DNA of 64,000 nt from an uncultured Bacteroidota bacterium (GTDB lineage: Bacteria; Bacteroidota; Bacteroidia; Bacteroidales; P3): the NCBI GenBank assembly GCA_902771735.1, contig CACXXO010000001.1:124001-188000 (forward strand), read 5' to 3'. Shown here in pieces: positions 9,214-19,963 of the stretch; the stretch's first letter is position 1, and each line of letters starts with the position of its first letter. The translations under genes and the position numbers were made by a program. The notes beneath the pieces are model-generated. The model saw only the letters and a list, made by a program, of their open reading frames with translations. It did not search any database and had not been told where the DNA came from.

Positions 9214-10617
9214 TTAAAGAATCTCTTCCAACGTCCACAATCGATTTGTATTCGACCCCTTGATGAGGATAGTGGCACCGCTGACGGGATGAGACTCCAA
9301 CCATATACGCACCGCAGCAGTATCCGGGAAACGTTGCATCGAAGGTGGGAGCACGATACTGTCAAACTCGGGGCCTATAAGCAAACATTTCTCGAGGTTG
9401 CACTCGGCCAATTGCTCCACCAGCCGCCGGTGCTCCTGATGCTCGTCACGGCCCAATTCATGCATACCGCCAATGATAGCCATAGAGCCTCCCATGGCCT
9501 TAAACGAACTGATGGCAGCCTCCATGGAAGAGGGATTGGCGTTATAGCAGTCAAGATAGAGATGGTTGCCACGAGAGGATTCCTTATACTCTGAACGTTG
9601 GTTGGAAGGCACATATTCCTCAATAGCTTCCTTGATATCCCAAGGATCCACACCGAAATGCAGTCCCACAGCCACGGCGGCCATACAGTTGTCATAATTG
9701 TAGTCACCCAACAGGTGCGTGTGGACGTTGTAGACATTGTCACCCACTTCGAAATAGAAATGCAGGTAAGGTGACTGGGGGTCAGAGTGTCCTGGAGAGT
9801 GTGTAACGAGGGTTCCGCGCACATCGGCTTCCTGTGAGCGGCCATAGGTGAGCATCGAAAGTGGAGTTTTCTCGATAGTGGTGGGAACGAAGGCTGGATT
9901 GTCCGGAGCATAGGCGGGAATGAACGAGCGCAGGCCAGGGATGGTGGCCAGCCGCTCGGCCTCATGCATCAGGCGCTCGTTGTCGGCATTGACGAACACA
10001 AGACCGTGCTTGCCGGCAAGATGACGATAGAGCTCCGTCTTGGTCTGCACCACGCCCTCGAACGAACCGAAGCCTTCGAGGTGCGCACGGCCGACGTTGG
10101 TAATGAGACCACAGTCGGGATCGGCAATACTACAAAGGAATTCTATCTCACCCGGATGGTTGGCGCCCATCTCGACGATAGCAAGCTCCGTTCCCTCGGG
10201 TATGGCCAACAGCGTCAACGGCACACCCATATGATTGTTGAAATTGCCACGCGTGGCCGAGGTTTTGTAACGTTTGGCCAGCACGGCGTGCACCAACTCC
10301 TTGGTAGTGGTCTTGCCATTGGTACCTGTGATGCCGATGACAGGATGCTCAATATGACTACGATGCTCGCGGGCCAGCTCCTGCAAGGCCTTCAGTACGT
10401 CGGGGACAACGATACAACGGTCGTCGACCTTGTATTGCACATCGCTGATAACGCAAAGCGCCGCCCCTTGCTCAAGCGCTTGTGGTGCGAAGGCATTGCC
10501 ATCGAAATGCTCGCCCTTGAAGGCAAAGAAAATACAGCCTGGCGTAATGGCACGCGAGTCGGTGGTGGCGTCATGCGAGGCCATATAGGCTTGATAGAGT
10601 TGCTCAATAATGGACAT
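9214..10617 (-). CDS. murF: UDP-N-acetylmuramoyl-tripeptide--D-alanyl-D-alanine ligase
   Basis: The protein has 467 residues. The start at 10617 (MSIIEQLYQ) is chosen because homology begins there; the frame continues upstream without similarity. It has the Mur-ligase ATP loop GITGTNGKTTTKE, the NFNNHMGVPLTLL motif and VEMGANHPGEIEFL. It adds D-Ala-D-Ala to the UDP-MurNAc-tripeptide in cytoplasmic peptidoglycan synthesis. A second MurF domain exists in this window as a fusion with alanine racemase (33601-36090). The start codon lies inside an 11-bp inverted repeat. Confidence 0.95.
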   Translation of the reverse strand: MSIIEQLYQAYMASHDATTDSRAITPGCIFFAFKGEHFDGNAFAPQALEQGAALCVISDVQYKVDDRCIVVPDVLKALQELAREHRSHIEHPVIGITGTNGKTTTKELVHAVLAKRYKTSATRGNFNNHMGVPLTLLAIPEGTELAIVEMGANHPGEIEFLCSIADPDCGLITNVGRAHLEGFGSFEGVVQTKTELYRHLAGKHGLVFVNADNERLMHEAERLATIPGLRSFIPAYAPDNPAFVPTTIEKTPLSMLTYGRSQEADVRGTLVTHSPGHSDPQSPYLHFYFEVGDNVYNVHTHLLGDYNYDNCMAAVAVGLHFGVDPWDIKEAIEEYVPSNQRSEYKESSRGNHLYLDCYNANPSSMEAAISSFKAMGGSMAIIGGMHELGRDEHQEHRRLVEQLAECNLEKCLLIGPEFDSIVLPPSMQRFPDTAAVRIWLESHPVSGATILIKGSNTNRLWTLEEIL

Positions 10618-10653
10618 GTGCGAAATATTTTTTTTAAGATAACGCACATGTCC
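10612..10653 (-). promoter_or_regulatory. Inverted repeat enclosing the murF start codon
   Basis: GGACATGTGCG (10612-10622) and CGCACATGTCC (10643-10653) form a perfect 11-bp stem with a 20-nt AT-rich loop. In the murF mRNA the start codon falls in the 3' arm. On the minus strand no T-run follows, so translational control is more likely than termination. Confidence 0.5.
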
Positions 10654-10679
10654 TTTTTTTATTGTATGTCGGAAGGTGG

Positions 10680-13600
10680 TTATTGCATCACCACCACCTT
10701 GCGAGCCGGTAGCGAGCCCACCTTGACAAGGTAGACCCCTTTGGAAATTGGTTGACTGTTTGATTGCTTGAAGGCTTGAATCATGCGTCCCATCATGTCG
10801 TACACCTGCACCTCCATGTTGTCGGCGCCATCGACAAAGATGCGACCATTGCAGGAATACACATTCACATGCCGACCCTCGAATGGCACGATGCCTACGC
10901 TGACACTGTCGGTGGCAAAGATATTGACCTCGAAGAGCGCGATGTTCCATGGAGCAAGGTCATTGTCTTTGGGCGCCATGAATCCAAGACGGATGGTCTG
11001 TCCGGCATAATCGACGAGCATGGCGCGGTGTTTGACGATGACACCTTCGGTAATGGAGTCGCTGTAAAGGCTATCCGTGAAACACACCGTCTCGTCGCAG
11101 CCGATGGGCGACACATATACGACGTCAGGACCATAATACCACGTTAAAGCATACATCAGGCTGTCGTCTGGAATGGTTATTTGCGGCGACACCACCCACA
11201 AGGCCGACAATTCGCTTTGATGCGTCGAATTGGCTTGGAGAGAACTGTATTCAAGTGTTTCACTTTCAGTACTTACAGAGGAAATAGACATATACACAAA
11301 AACATTGTCGGCCGTGTCGGAATTGAACACCTGCCAGCAACCGGGGCTTGTGCTATCGGGATGGAATTTTTCGCTGTAGGGGAATTCGTCGATGGCGTAG
11401 CAATCTATGACAGTAACGGCGACGAAGGCGGTATCGATGCCGAAATGGTTGTCGGCCACCACGGAGATGGTATCCACACCTTCGACAAGATAGTTGATGG
11501 TGAGCACGTTACTATCTGTCATCATCGAGGCGTAGCCGGCGTCGACCATGTTACTGTGCCAAGTGTAGTCGACATCGGTATTGTTGCCGAATCGCAGGCC
11601 AGCAGTGACAATGACAGCATCACCCATATGTACGGGATGCTCCACCCCCGTCTGTGCAGCCACAGTGCGCTCGTAGCCGGCAGGTACTGAGAGTTCTGCC
11701 ATCGGCGGGAGGTCGTTGCGCACCTTGATATCGTCGAGCCAGATGATTCCCGTGCCGCTGTGCGACACATGGCAGAAGGCAATCCAGATGGTCTGCCCGG
11801 CATAGGCGTCGAGGCTGAGGTCGGTGCGCGAGAATTCTGTCTCGTTGCGGTTGTTTTCGGTGAGGTCGAGGAGGGTGTCGGTGAAGCAGAGGGTCGACTG
11901 GCGGCCGGTGGTGGAAACCAGCACCTGGAGCGTCGGGGCGGGATTGCTGGTGGGAATCAAAGATTCGACCATTCCTCGGATGAACGAGAGGGTGACTTCG
12001 TTGGCGCCGGCAGGAATCTCGATGGCAGGCGACACCAGCCAGGCGTTGCGCTCCCAACCGCTGGCAAATGAAGAACAAACCATCGTGCTGCCGCCATAGC
12101 TTCCAAACATATCGTCGAGGCGCCAAATCGACACTCCCGAGCCGTCGGTGCTCATGCTCTTCCAGCAGTTCATGCCGTTTTCAAAGTCCTCCTCGTAGGG
12201 AATGGCAACGTGCGGACACATGGGAACATCCACCGTAAAACTCGCCGTATCGGTACCCCAAGCATTAGTAGCATAGGCTGTAAGGGTGTCGATACCGCCC
12301 GTGACATAGGTAATGCGCATGCTGTCACCAAGAGCAGTCATCGTAGCCAACCCGCATTGCACCATCGTCGACTGCCACACCACCGTGTCGTGCGGCTGGC
12401 TACCCAGGTAGAAGTCGTCGTGCACCACGGCGAAGGTGGCAGTATCTTCAGGCAGCACCGTAGCGGGGCCGCTGACGAGCACATGCGGCAACGAATCAGT
12501 CAGAGGCTGCACAATGAGGTTGTCCACCTTCAGGCGACAGTAGTTTCCTCTCCAACGGAAGAGCAGCCAGGCAGGCCCGCCGTAGGTGGTCAGGCTGTCG
12601 GTGGCGAAGGTATAGGTGTGCCAGCCGGGATTCACGCCCCCGGCAACCGTGAGCAGGGTTGTCGCACTGTCCATGTGGTTGGTGTCGACTACAAGTTGCA
12701 GCTCGAAGGGACCGAAGGTGTTGAACTCAGAATGGGTGGGTTCGGATTGCATCCACATATCGAATGAGATACGCCAGCGATCGGCAGGTCCTTGCAGCAG
12801 CGGTGTCATTGCCACAATGGGATAGCGCAGCGTGTTGTAAAGGTTCAGCTCGTGCTGTTGTACTTCGGGAAGGGTATTCGAGTAATAGCTTGGATTCTCT
12901 TCAAAGCCCATCCATCCTGTCGGCATTTGTCCGTTGGCTACGTTGTTAAAGTCTTCGCCATAGGGCACGAGTGTATATCCCCCTGTGTGGAAGGTGGTGC
13001 CGACCGCCTCGGTGGTGTCGCCACCGGCGCAGAGGGCATGGATTCCGACAGTATAGTTGGTGAGCATGGACAAGCCGCTGAAGTCGTAGGTGGTGTCGGT
13101 GACGGTGGCTATGGGAAGGCCGTCGAGCGTTACGAGCCACTGCGTTTCCTCTCCCTGGGGTGTCCAGTAGACATGGACAGAGTCATAGCCCACCACCTCG
13201 GCTGTGACCGAGGCTACGGGACGACATCCGAACTTCTGCATCATGATGTTGTCCACTGCTGCGGGTGGGTTGTTTCCGACACTGGGGTCGTTCACCCAGA
13301 AACAGACAAGGCGGTAGTTGCCGCTGTCGACAGCGAATGTGGTCTCATAGGTCGAGAAATTGTTGCCAGAGCCGTTCAATACATAGTACATACCGAACTG
13401 CGACAGGCTGACCCACCCTTCGGGCAGGTTTTCGGCAAAATCGCGAGCAGTTTGCCATGTGGTGATCATTGTCGTGTCGGGCTGTACGGTGTCGGGTACC
13501 AACGCCACGCGCAGGTAGTCATAGATACTTTCCCCCATACAGCGCCAGCGATAGCTCATGCGGTACATACCTCCGCTCAGTGTCAAGTCTTTGTAAGCCC

Positions 13601-13850
13601 AGGCGCAGGTGACATTGGTGTTGGCATAGGCGTTGGTAGCTCCGCCATCGTTACTGATATAAAGCGAGCGACTGCCGCTGTCGGCCACAGCCGACCCTAT
13701 GTGCCAGCGGTTGGGACCTCCCACCAGCGTCCATGCTGTATCCTCCCCCACCTCGAAGCCCGTCGAATAAACCACCGGGTTCTGCCCTTTCGCCACATTG
13801 CCCGCTAAAACCACCAACCCTATCAAACCTAATAGAAAAATCTTTTTCAT
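10680..13850 (-). CDS. Large secreted multidomain protein with T9SS C-terminal sorting domain
   Basis: The protein has 1056 residues from MKKIFLLGLIG at 13850, with a signal peptide ending at AKGQ. Four choice-of-anchor-J / cleaved-adhesin-like modules can be seen (starts near YSTGFEVGED, YGEDFNNVAN, YEEDFENGMN and YSEKFHPDST). One fibronectin III segment (SVHVYWTPQGEETQW) and two PKD-like segments lie between them. The last 70 residues are a type A sorting domain: VNVYSCNGRIFVDG, VQVYDMMGRMI and KGVYLVKVG, ending in KVVVMQ. Such proteins are moved across the outer membrane by T9SS and usually attached to the surface. No catalytic domain is visible, so an adhesive or binding role is an inference. 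Confidence 0.85.
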   Translation of the reverse strand: MKKIFLLGLIGLVVLAGNVAKGQNPVVYSTGFEVGEDTAWTLVGGPNRWHIGSAVADSGSRSLYISNDGGATNAYANTNVTCAWAYKDLTLSGGMYRMSYRWRCMGESIYDYLRVALVPDTVQPDTTMITTWQTARDFAENLPEGWVSLSQFGMYYVLNGSGNNFSTYETTFAVDSGNYRLVCFWVNDPSVGNNPPAAVDNIMMQKFGCRPVASVTAEVVGYDSVHVYWTPQGEETQWLVTLDGLPIATVTDTTYDFSGLSMLTNYTVGIHALCAGGDTTEAVGTTFHTGGYTLVPYGEDFNNVANGQMPTGWMGFEENPSYYSNTLPEVQQHELNLYNTLRYPIVAMTPLLQGPADRWRISFDMWMQSEPTHSEFNTFGPFELQLVVDTNHMDSATTLLTVAGGVNPGWHTYTFATDSLTTYGGPAWLLFRWRGNYCRLKVDNLIVQPLTDSLPHVLVSGPATVLPEDTATFAVVHDDFYLGSQPHDTVVWQSTMVQCGLATMTALGDSMRITYVTGGIDTLTAYATNAWGTDTASFTVDVPMCPHVAIPYEEDFENGMNCWKSMSTDGSGVSIWRLDDMFGSYGGSTMVCSSFASGWERNAWLVSPAIEIPAGANEVTLSFIRGMVESLIPTSNPAPTLQVLVSTTGRQSTLCFTDTLLDLTENNRNETEFSRTDLSLDAYAGQTIWIAFCHVSHSGTGIIWLDDIKVRNDLPPMAELSVPAGYERTVAAQTGVEHPVHMGDAVIVTAGLRFGNNTDVDYTWHSNMVDAGYASMMTDSNVLTINYLVEGVDTISVVADNHFGIDTAFVAVTVIDCYAIDEFPYSEKFHPDSTSPGCWQVFNSDTADNVFVYMSISSVSTESETLEYSSLQANSTHQSELSALWVVSPQITIPDDSLMYALTWYYGPDVVYVSPIGCDETVCFTDSLYSDSITEGVIVKHRAMLVDYAGQTIRLGFMAPKDNDLAPWNIALFEVNIFATDSVSVGIVPFEGRHVNVYSCNGRIFVDGADNMEVQVYDMMGRMIQAFKQSNSQPISKGVYLVKVGSLPARKVVVMQ

Positions 13851-13864
13851 GATTCTTGTTTTTT

Positions 13865-14971
13865 TTAATTCTTTACCAATCTCACCGGTCCTCCCATCTG
13901 TCTCAGTTCGGCAGTGCCCGTGCCGGTATAGCGTTCCCACACCGAAAGCACATAGGCCTTGTCGCTCCCGAGGCTGTCGGCCAACCAGAAAAGGCCGTAC
14001 TCGTTGAAGTCATAAACCGTCGTCCCGCTGCGGCGCCCGGCCGTGGGGAGAAATACGGCTCCGGCCTCTTCCATCAACTGCCAGTCAGCCATAGTGTACA
14101 GATTGCTGTACCAGCCGTTTTCCTGCAACGATATCGGAGTCTGTCCGTTATAATTTATACCCACCGGCAGCGCCACACCTTCCGGATGGGTGTAGCTATC
14201 GGGGAAGAGGATGAGTCCATGCAAGTTGTTGACCACTGCCAGCGCAAAGCGGGCGTTCGCCACGCCGTTCAGCGTCGAAGCGCTGCGTTGTGTCATCAGG
14301 TAGGTGGCTTCGCTGTGCGTCAGCAATCGCCAGCCCTCCTGTCCATAGGCCGCCGAGTCCCAACTGTGCAGGTCCACCCAGCCATCGTAACCCGGCCCGA
14401 TAAATTCATTGGCGTGCCCCACACAGTCGTACTGCCGCTCGGCAAAGCGCCAGCTGCCGGTCGATGCCTTGTATTGCAATATGCCGCATGAAAAACGCAC
14501 CGTTGTCCCGTCGCCCACCGAGAAGGTCGCAAACGACGCTCCATCCTCGTCGAAAGCTGTGCTGGCATGATGGACGATAGCATAGGCCACTCCGTTCCAC
14601 ACTCCCGTTTCCCTGTCGTAGGTGATGGTCACCGTCATGCCGGCATCCTCCATTCTGGTACACCAGGCTTTCATCTCCTCGCGGTCGGTAGTGCTGAAGC
14701 TCACTGCCTCCTTTCTCTGTGAGGCGACAGCGGCCCGTTCATTGTAGAAAGTCACCGTCACACCTTCTTCAACCTTATTAAGCAATCCTTCAAGCAGTAT
14801 GTTCCATTGGCTGTCGCTGAGTCCGGTCGACTGCTGGTTCTCGCCGTCAACATAGTAGACAATATCGTGCGTCGCCGTTGTCGCGCCTCCATTGTCACTG
14901 CTTTCTTTCTCGCCGCAGGCTCCCATCATCAACGCCACCCCCACCAAACATACAAAAAGAATCTTCTTCAT
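13865..14971 (-). CDS. Lipoprotein with Fibrobacter-major-paralog-like C-terminal domain
   Basis: A 368-residue lipoprotein (signal MKKILFVCLVGVALMMGAC). Residues 40-150 are not recognised. The C-terminal half has the pattern common in Bacteroidales surface proteins: VRFSCGILQYKASTGSWRFA, GWVDLHSWDSAAYG, GWRLLTHSEATYL and AGAVFLPTAGRR. This resembles the Fibrobacter succinogenes major paralogous domain. The gene ends 14 nt before the T9SS cargo gene, so the two are probably one transcription unit. Function is unknown. Confidence 0.7.
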   Translation of the reverse strand: MKKILFVCLVGVALMMGACGEKESSDNGGATTATHDIVYYVDGENQQSTGLSDSQWNILLEGLLNKVEEGVTVTFYNERAAVASQRKEAVSFSTTDREEMKAWCTRMEDAGMTVTITYDRETGVWNGVAYAIVHHASTAFDEDGASFATFSVGDGTTVRFSCGILQYKASTGSWRFAERQYDCVGHANEFIGPGYDGWVDLHSWDSAAYGQEGWRLLTHSEATYLMTQRSASTLNGVANARFALAVVNNLHGLILFPDSYTHPEGVALPVGINYNGQTPISLQENGWYSNLYTMADWQLMEEAGAVFLPTAGRRSGTTVYDFNEYGLFWLADSLGSDKAYVLSVWERYTGTGTAELRQMGGPVRLVKN

Positions 14972-15072
14972 ACAAACAATCTTTATTCTAAAATCTTTAC
15001 ACTATAATAACGTTTTTTCATGCCAAAAAATTACAAAAACCTAAAAAAAAATCTCATTTAATTTTTTCTTTG

Positions 15073-15080
15073 TATCTTTG
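15073..15080 (+). promoter_or_regulatory. Bacteroidota -7 box for the outer-membrane protein gene
   Basis: TATCTTTG followed by CACCC, the classic TAnnTTTG box. The leader to the next start codon is about 155 nt and contains no recognised riboswitch. Confidence 0.65.
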
Positions 15081-15241
15081 CACCCTGAAAAACATAGAAG
15101 ATTCGTATAATAAGCCCGTAATTGACCTGCGTAGCATTCGTAAATTTAGAATTATTCGCCGTTAAAAAACGATATATAGATTTCAAAAAAGAATTTTGCA
15201 GATTTTGAGGCCTTCAGGCCCACCCCTCCAATCCAATCCAA

Positions 15242-16540
15242 ATGGAAATAAAAAGACACCTCCTGCTGATATTCATCGCCCTACTGCCTTTCTCCGCATC
15301 GGCACAAACCACCGACTCCACCGAACGCGAAATTGTCCGAGGCTGGTCCGTCGGCGCATTCCCCACCGTTTCCATCTCCAACACCCTCGGCTTCCAATAC
15401 GGCCTCTTCGGCAGTGTCTTCTTCTACGGCGACGGCTCCACCTACCCCGACCCGCTGCACAAGTTCACCTTCGAGGGCTCTCACTTCACCGGTGGCCGTT
15501 CACGATTCTACCTAACCTACGACTCCAAATACCTCATCCCCAATTGGCGCCTCACTCTCTCGGCTCTCTACATGCTCGACCCCTTGGCCTTCTTCTACGG
15601 CTTCAACGGCGCCGCACAACCCTACGCCGACTCCCTCGACGCACGCAAACACTACTACCTCGACCGCCGCTTCCTCCAAACCTTCGCCAACTTTCAGCGC
15701 CAACTGACCGATAACATGAAAATCGCCGGAGGTCTGACTTTCTCGCACTATGACATCACCGACTACGACTCGGCAAAATACGACGGCTACCCCACATCGG
15801 CACTCTATCGCGAATATGTCGACCGCGGCCTCATCTCCCCCAACGAGGCCCGTGGAGGCAACGTCGTCGAAGCCCGTGCCGGCATAGTATATGATACGCG
15901 CGACATCGAGGCGGCCCCCAACCGCGGCCTGCTGGCCGAAGTGTTCCTCAACGGCGGCCTCGCCCAAGGCAACCACAACTACCTGAAACTCTGCGCCTAC
16001 TTCTCACAGTTCCACCGCATCCCCCTCGGTTTCATCGCCGCCGGCGACCCCGTCTTCGCCTACCGCATTGCCTATACCGGCACCCTCGCCGGCGACGTGC
16101 CCTTCTATATGCAGCAAATCATTCCCATGCTCGTTCCCCATACCATGCTTACCGAAGGCCTCGGCAGCGCAAAAACCATGCGCGGCCTCTTCGAAAACCG
16201 CATCGTCGCCGACGGCGTCGCTTGGGCCAATGTCGAGCTACGCGTCAAACTGGTCAAGTTCTCCCTCCTCAACCAATACTTCTACATCGCCGTCAACCCC
16301 TTCTTCGACTGCGGACTCATCACCCAACCCTATCGCCTCGACCGCCAGGCCCAATCCCTCGGTTACTCCGACTCCCACTCACTGCGCCGTCAGGCACAAC
16401 AACTCGCCACCGCTGCCGGCCTCGGCTTCAAGCTCGCCTGGAACGAAAACTTCATCATCACCCTCGAGCTCGCCCGCAGTTTCGACCCCATCCTCGGCAA
16501 CGACTTCTGGTTCGACGCCGGTGTCAATTATGTATTCTGA
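15242..16540 (+). CDS. Omp85-like (BamA/D15 surface-antigen family) outer-membrane barrel protein
   Basis: A 432-residue protein with a signal peptide ending at ASAQT. There are no clear POTRA domains. Almost the whole chain is alternating beta strands, with VEARAGIVYDTRDIEAAPNRGLLAEVFLNGG typical of the D15/surface-antigen barrel, and it ends in an aromatic residue (NYVF). It probably sits in the outer membrane. Whether it has a translocation role cannot be told. It is transcribed alone; repeat E2 follows. Confidence 0.75.
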   Translation: MEIKRHLLLIFIALLPFSASAQTTDSTEREIVRGWSVGAFPTVSISNTLGFQYGLFGSVFFYGDGSTYPDPLHKFTFEGSHFTGGRSRFYLTYDSKYLIPNWRLTLSALYMLDPLAFFYGFNGAAQPYADSLDARKHYYLDRRFLQTFANFQRQLTDNMKIAGGLTFSHYDITDYDSAKYDGYPTSALYREYVDRGLISPNEARGGNVVEARAGIVYDTRDIEAAPNRGLLAEVFLNGGLAQGNHNYLKLCAYFSQFHRIPLGFIAAGDPVFAYRIAYTGTLAGDVPFYMQQIIPMLVPHTMLTEGLGSAKTMRGLFENRIVADGVAWANVELRVKLVKFSLLNQYFYIAVNPFFDCGLITQPYRLDRQAQSLGYSDSHSLRRQAQQLATAAGLGFKLAWNENFIITLELARSFDPILGNDFWFDAGVNYVF

Positions 16541-16624
16541 ACAGCACAGCCAATCTTCTTAAAAACAGTTAAAAACCAACATCAAACAACTGACCCTCAG
16601 TTACATAAGACATAAAACAACACC

Positions 16625-16743
16625 TAACTGCCTGATTCTTAGTACCAACTCCATATCAACACCGTATCAACTCCGTGTCAACTCCATATCAACTCCTACC
16701 ACAGTAGGAGATGATACGGCTATGGGTCGGTGATGTTACGGCA
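16625..16743. repeat. 11-nt-periodic dyad element, copy E2
   Basis: After a conserved box (TGATTCTTAGTACCAACTCC, about 16633-16652) come units CAACTCCATAT, CAACACCGTAT, CAACTCCGTGT and CAACTCCATAT (16646-16689), then a short hairpin CTCCTAC/GTAGGAG, then purine-rich 11-nt units on the other side. The box and array recur in reverse orientation at 28.7 kb. Confidence 0.8.
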
Positions 16744-16817
16744 GTAAATCCTCTTTGTCATATAATAGTCAGCCACCCGACTGCCAAAATGTCAGTATCC
16801 GTGTCAGTATGTCTATA

Positions 16818-16834
16818 TTGGCACGGATGTTGTT
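16818..16834 (+). promoter_or_regulatory. Sigma-54-like -24/-12 promoter upstream of dnaK
   Basis: TTGGCACGGATGTTGTT shares the first ten bases with the site before lon and keeps the 10-nt spacing, with GT instead of GC at -12. It lies about 118 nt before the dnaK ATG. Confidence 0.5.
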
Positions 16835-16951
16835 ATATGAGGGGTGTAAACATCCCGCCTGACGGCGGAAATCCATAAATCCAATTAGATTTATAGATTA
16901 CGCAAAGCGGGAGAATAATAACAAGCAAACAAAAAAGAAAGGAACAATATT

Positions 16952-18889
<1,938 letters not shown>

Positions 18890-18983
18890 AGAGCCGGTGG
18901 CTCTTTACGATAGCGAAGCGGAGAAAGACACCCTCGCGGTGTCTGCGGTCTCCGGGACCGCTCCGCGGATTCGAATACCGCGG
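18890..18983 (+). repeat. String of four small hairpins in the dnaK 3' region
   Basis: Consecutive stems: AGAGCC/GGCTCT (18890-18904), GACACC/GGTGTC (18927-18943), GCGGTC/GACCGC (18945-18961) and CCGCGG/CCGCGG around ATTCGAATA (18963-18983). None has a T-run. They may stabilise the mRNA end. Confidence 0.5.
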
Positions 18984-19017
18984 TAAGTATAGAGGCTTTG
19001 CAATCACAACTAACAGT

Positions 19018-19047
19018 GAAGGGAGCGTCAAAATTGACGCTCCCTTC
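19018..19047. terminator. Terminator after dnaK, shared with converging minus-strand unit
   Basis: A 13-bp stem GAAGGGAGCGTCA/TGACGCTCCCTTC with a short loop, followed by TTT on the + strand. It is also suitable for the short transcript coming from the promoter at 19199. Confidence 0.75.
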
Positions 19048-19080
19048 TTTATGCCTTCTTGGTGGGTTCTATATGAGTTA

Positions 19081-19146
19081 TTATTCTACACACTTTTTCG
19101 GGTCGCGCGGGTTGACCCTTTGCACTTTGTTGTAGATTAATGGCAT
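19081..19146 (-). pseudogene. N-terminal fragment of an HU-like DNA-binding protein gene
   Basis: A 21-codon frame reads MPLIYNKVQRVNPRDPKK and ends CVE before a stop. The (Y/F)(Y/F)xxVQRxNPxDPxxPKKW pattern is the usual N-terminus of Bacteroidales HU-type proteins, which run to about 120-160 residues. A purine-rich AAAGGAG lies 6-7 nt before the ATG and a good promoter lies at 19192-19199. The gene breaks off after PKK and is followed by a terminator, so it looks like a decayed remnant with its expression signals intact. Confidence 0.5.
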
Positions 19147-19191
19147 AGTTGCTCCTTTCTATTGAGGTTTAACATTCGATGAATACGGATG

Positions 19192-19199
19192 CAAAGGTA
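19192..19199 (-). promoter_or_regulatory. Promoter -7 box before the HU-like fragment
   Basis: TACCTTTG on the minus strand, followed by CATCC. It points toward the fragment at 19146. Confidence 0.6.
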
Positions 19200-19291
19200 C
19201 ACATTATTTCCGAGGTGGCAAAATAAAAAATCTCACAATGACGGGAAACGCCATTCACTGCCACTGATTAATAATTGGTATTCCAATAGAG

Positions 19292-19927
19292 TTAGTACCA
19301 GTTCTTAATCCAAAACTCGTCTATTATTTGGTTGCAGGTTCCATTTTTTCGTTCTTCCTCGGTCAGATTAATTAAATCTTCAAAGGAGATGCATTTCCAG
19401 TTGCCTTTTTCCTCTTTGCATTGGTTTGCGATAGCCTTATAGTTTTCCGTATCACTATCAAAGAAGGTTATCACCCAGTAATGCATTTGTACATCCTGGT
19501 CCTTGTAATAGTCTTCGGTGGCTTCTGCATATCTGCCCAGTTGGCCGTCGTGTATGCCCGTGTATGCCTTGTTTTCGACGACGATAACATGGTGCTTCAT
19601 GCCGCTTCCACAATCGGCCTCCACCTCGGCTATCAAGTCAATTCGCTGCCATTGTTTCCACACCTTGACGCTCTTTAGGTTCAGATTCTCCACCCATCCG
19701 TAAGAATTAGTCTCAGGTGTTTCCCCAATCATTTTCATTAACACACGTTTAGCCAACTCACTGCCATCTTCATAAGTATTTGCTACGCGTAACAAGTACG
19801 ATAGTTGGTAATCAAGCATTGACTCTTTTCCGTGGTCGCCCTCGGAGTCATCGGTCATGAACAGAGATGGCATATCTGCAACAGCAGGTTTCTGCTCATC
19901 GGTTTTCTTTTTGTTGAATAATCCCAT
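19292..19927 (-). CDS. PD-(D/E)XK nuclease superfamily protein
   Basis: A 211-residue soluble protein. The core RIDLIAEVEADCG (acidic residue D in RIDL), HHVIVVENKAYTG (ExK) and DGQLGRYAEAT (conserved Q) is the pattern of the PD-(D/E)XK superfamily, close to the PDDEXK_4-type proteins. Hydrolysis of DNA is known for the superfamily, but members of this group are poorly studied. It follows a zinc-ribbon membrane protein on the same strand. Confidence 0.75.
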   Translation of the reverse strand: MGLFNKKKTDEQKPAVADMPSLFMTDDSEGDHGKESMLDYQLSYLLRVANTYEDGSELAKRVLMKMIGETPETNSYGWVENLNLKSVKVWKQWQRIDLIAEVEADCGSGMKHHVIVVENKAYTGIHDGQLGRYAEATEDYYKDQDVQMHYWVITFFDSDTENYKAIANQCKEEKGNWKCISFEDLINLTEEERKNGTCNQIIDEFWIKNWY

Positions 19928-19963
19928 ATTTTATGATTTATATGTTGTTTGAAGATTTGTTTT

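Noticed and set aside
16541-16951. CIRCE operator before dnaK
   Set aside because: No TTAGCACTC-N9-GAGTGCTAA-like inverted repeat is present before dnaK or grpE.
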